From the NCBI GenBank assembly GCA_036380435.1, contig DASVES010000208.1:1-6304 (forward strand): a stretch of 6,304 nt of DNA, written 5' to 3'. The notes beneath the pieces were generated by a model. The model did no database searches. It was given only the letters and a program-made list of their open reading frames with translations, and was not told the DNA's origin. The stretch is from DASQDT01 sp036380435 (GTDB lineage Bacteria; Acidobacteriota; Blastocatellia; Pyrinomonadales; Pyrinomonadaceae). The first letter of the stretch is position 1; each line of letters begins with the position of its first letter. Shown piece after piece: positions 4,420-6,304 of this stretch. The position numbers and the translations under genes are program-made.

Positions 4420-6304
4420 CTACGTGATGTTATACACGAACTGCCCGCCGTCGCCGACCCCGATGTGGACGCGCGCGACCGGATGCCCCGCCGCCATCCG
4501 CGACAGGAATTCGCCCGACATCTCCGGCAGAAGGGTGCGCGTCAGGATGTGATCGACGTTGCGCGCGCCCGACTCCACCTCCTTGCAGCGGTTGGCGATC
4601 TCCTCGATGACGCGCTCGTCGTAGTCGAACTCGGCGTCGTGGTTTTCCGACATGCGCCGGCCGACTTGCCCGAGCTTGAGCTTGATGATCTCGCGCATCG
4701 CCTCATCACTGATCGGGTAATAGGGCACGACGAACATGCGGCCGAGGAGCGCCGGCTTGAAGACCTTAATCAACTCCGGCCGGATGGCCTCGACGAGCGG
4801 CTCCGGCTCGGGCCGCGTGTCGGGGTCGGCGCACAGGTTCATGATCGTGTCGGTGGCGACGTTCGAGGTGAGCAGGATGACCGTGTTCTTGAAGTCGATC
4901 TCGCGGCCCTCGCCGTCTTCGAGCATGCCCTTGTCGAAGACCTGATAGAACAGCTCCATCACGTCCGGGTGCGCCTTCTCGACTTCATCGAGCAGGACGA
5001 CCGAGTAGGGCTTGCGGCGCACGGCCTCCGTCAACACGCCGCCCTCGCCGTAGCCGACGTAGCCCGGAGGCGATCCCTTGAGGCTGGAGACCGTGTGCGA
5101 TTCCTGATACTCGCTCATGTTGATGGTGACGAGGTTGCGCTCGCCGCCGTAGAGCGTTTCGGCGAGCGTCAGCGCCGTCTCGGTCTTGCCGACGCCGGAG
5201 GGGCCGACGAGGAGGAAGACGCCGACGGGCCGGCGCGGGTCGGTGAGGTTGGCGCGCGAGGTGCGGATGCGTTGCGCGATGGAGTCGAGCGCGTGCGACT
5301 GTCCGATGACTCTCTGTTCGAGGATGTCTTTGAGACGCAGCACGGTGTTGATCTCGTCGGCCATCATGCGGCCGACGGGGATGCCCGTCCAGCCGGAGAT
5401 GACCTCGGCGATGGCCTGCGAGTTGACGGTCGCCTGCATGAGCGGCGTCTCGCCCTGCACCTGCGACAGCTCGTCGTTGAGCTTGCCGAGTTCGGCGCGC
5501 AACCCTTCCGTATCGACGGGCACGGCCGGCGTCAACGCGGCGGCCGTGGCGGCTTCCATGTTCCCCGCCATCGCCGCGGCCGTCGCCACTTCCGGCTTGC
5601 CGCCGTTGCTGCCGCCGACGGCCTGCTCCAACTGCGTGCGGACTTCGCGGATGCGTTCGACGATGCCGCGCTCCTTGTCCCACTGCTCCCTGAGCCGCGC
5701 GAGGCGTTCCTCCTGTTCAGTCAGCGCCGCCCTTAGCTCATCGACGCGCTTGGCGTGGTCGGTGCCGGTAATCGACTCGCGCTCCAGCGAGCGCAGCTCC
5801 GTCCCGATCTGATCGATGCGCCGCTGCGCGTCCTCGACGGGCGGCGGCGTCGCCCCCTGCCCGATGGCGACCTTGGCGCAGGCCGTATCGAGCACGCTCA
5901 CGCACTTGTCGGGGAGCTGGCGGTCGGAGATGTAGCGGTGCGACAGACGCACCGAGTCTTCGATGGCCTCTTCGAGAACGCGCACCTTGTGGTGGTTCTC
6001 CAAGTAGCCGGCGAAGGCGCGCATCATCACGATGGCCTTGTCCTCGGTCGGCTCCTCGACCTTGACGACCTGAAAGCGGCGCGTTAAGGCCGGGTCTTTC
6101 TCGAAATATTTTTTATACTCGGCCCACGTCGTCGCGGCGATGGTGCGTAGCTCGCCGCGGGCGAGCGCGGGCTTGAGGAGGTTGGCGGCGTCGTTCTGTC
6201 CGGCCGCGCCGCCCGCGCCGATCATCGTGTGCGCCTCGTCGATGAAGAGGATGATGGGCTGCGGCGACGATTTCACTTCCTCGATGACGCCCTTCAGGCG
6301 ATTC
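4420..6304 (-). CDS. clpV: ClpV / TssH sheath-disassembly AAA+ ATPase, C-terminal 627 residues (5' end outside the window)
   Basis: ClpV is a hexameric ClpB-like AAA+ ATPase that pulls contracted TssB/TssC sheaths apart so the subunits can be reused. The frame is open to the window edge, so the N-domain and the first Walker A lie outside. In the fragment, residue 1 is N of NRLKGVIEEV. The first Walker B is IILFIDEAH (D22, E23), with TRRF at 74-77. A coiled-coil middle domain spans about 155-295, interrupted by a Gly/Ala-rich stretch (230-263). WTGIPVGRM leads into the second ATPase ring, with Walker A GPSGVGKT (367-374), pore loop GYVGYG, Walker B VVLLDEVEKAH (D439, E440), ILLTSN and sensor-2 GARNVDHIL. 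The QESHTVSSLKGSPPGYVGYG and VFDKGMLEDGEGREIDFKNT blocks match ClpV rather than general ClpB. It ends FVYNIT. All visible catalytic motifs are intact, so the gene looks functional. Its presence indicates a canonical T6SS rather than an extracellular contractile particle, which lacks ClpV. Confidence 0.97.
   Translation of the reverse strand, partial: NRLKGVIEEVKSSPQPIILFIDEAHTMIGAGGAAGQNDAANLLKPALARGELRTIAATTWAEYKKYFEKDPALTRRFQVVKVEEPTEDKAIVMMRAFAGYLENHHKVRVLEEAIEDSVRLSHRYISDRQLPDKCVSVLDTACAKVAIGQGATPPPVEDAQRRIDQIGTELRSLERESITGTDHAKRVDELRAALTEQEERLARLREQWDKERGIVERIREVRTQLEQAVGGSNGGKPEVATAAAMAGNMEAATAAALTPAVPVDTEGLRAELGKLNDELSQVQGETPLMQATVNSQAIAEVISGWTGIPVGRMMADEINTVLRLKDILEQRVIGQSHALDSIAQRIRTSRANLTDPRRPVGVFLLVGPSGVGKTETALTLAETLYGGERNLVTINMSEYQESHTVSSLKGSPPGYVGYGEGGVLTEAVRRKPYSVVLLDEVEKAHPDVMELFYQVFDKGMLEDGEGREIDFKNTVILLTSNVATDTIMNLCADPDTRPEPEPLVEAIRPELIKVFKPALLGRMFVVPYYPISDEAMREIIKLKLGQVGRRMSENHDAEFDYDERVIEEIANRCKEVESGARNVDHILTRTLLPEMSGEFLSRMAAGHPVARVHIGVGDGGQFVYNIT

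Noticed and set aside
4465..5736. A 423-residue plus-strand frame opposite clpV.
   Set aside because: It is entirely antisense to the intact ClpV coding sequence with conserved Walker motifs; its Asp/Arg/Leu-rich composition is explained by that.

Overview
The window is a high-GC stretch of bacterial chromosome in which every gene I accept lies on the minus strand, so the genes read from high to low coordinates. It is one end of a type VI secretion system (T6SS) locus. In transcription order it holds: the 3' part of clpV/tssH (6304-4420), a complete vgrG/tssI (4276-2189), a DUF4123 adaptor/chaperone gene (2167-1610), a PAAR spike-tip gene (1442-942), a small helical protein of unknown function (877-443), and the 5' part of an extremely Ala/Gln-rich gene that runs off the window at position 1 (440-1).

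How the parts fit together: VgrG is the trimeric spike and PAAR caps it. DUF4123 proteins load cargo onto VgrG. ClpV is the ATPase that takes apart the contracted sheath after firing. No recognisable toxin domain (lipase, nuclease, peptidoglycan hydrolase, Rhs) is encoded here. If this module has a dedicated cargo, it is the unknown 144-residue protein, the Ala/Gln-rich protein, or something beyond position 1. The last two genes are separated by only 2 bp and are probably translationally coupled.

Two intergenic regions longer than 100 bp each carry a repeat unlike the coding sequence. The 143-bp clpV-vgrG gap has a perfect 29-bp inverted repeat built from GCGAGCGG modules. The 167-bp DUF4123-PAAR gap has an AT-rich 106-bp element with perfect 20-bp terminal inverted repeats and two tandem 14-bp units inside. 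Both look like dispersed genomic repeats.

The organism cannot be fixed from this window. High GC, an imidazole-free T6SS core with ordinary VgrG and ClpV, and these repeat types remind me of Acidobacteriota, perhaps the Blastocatellia, with Planctomycetes as another possibility. That is an impression from memory and rests mostly on the repeats. No RNA gene, CRISPR array, transposase or origin was found, and no promoter could be called with confidence.
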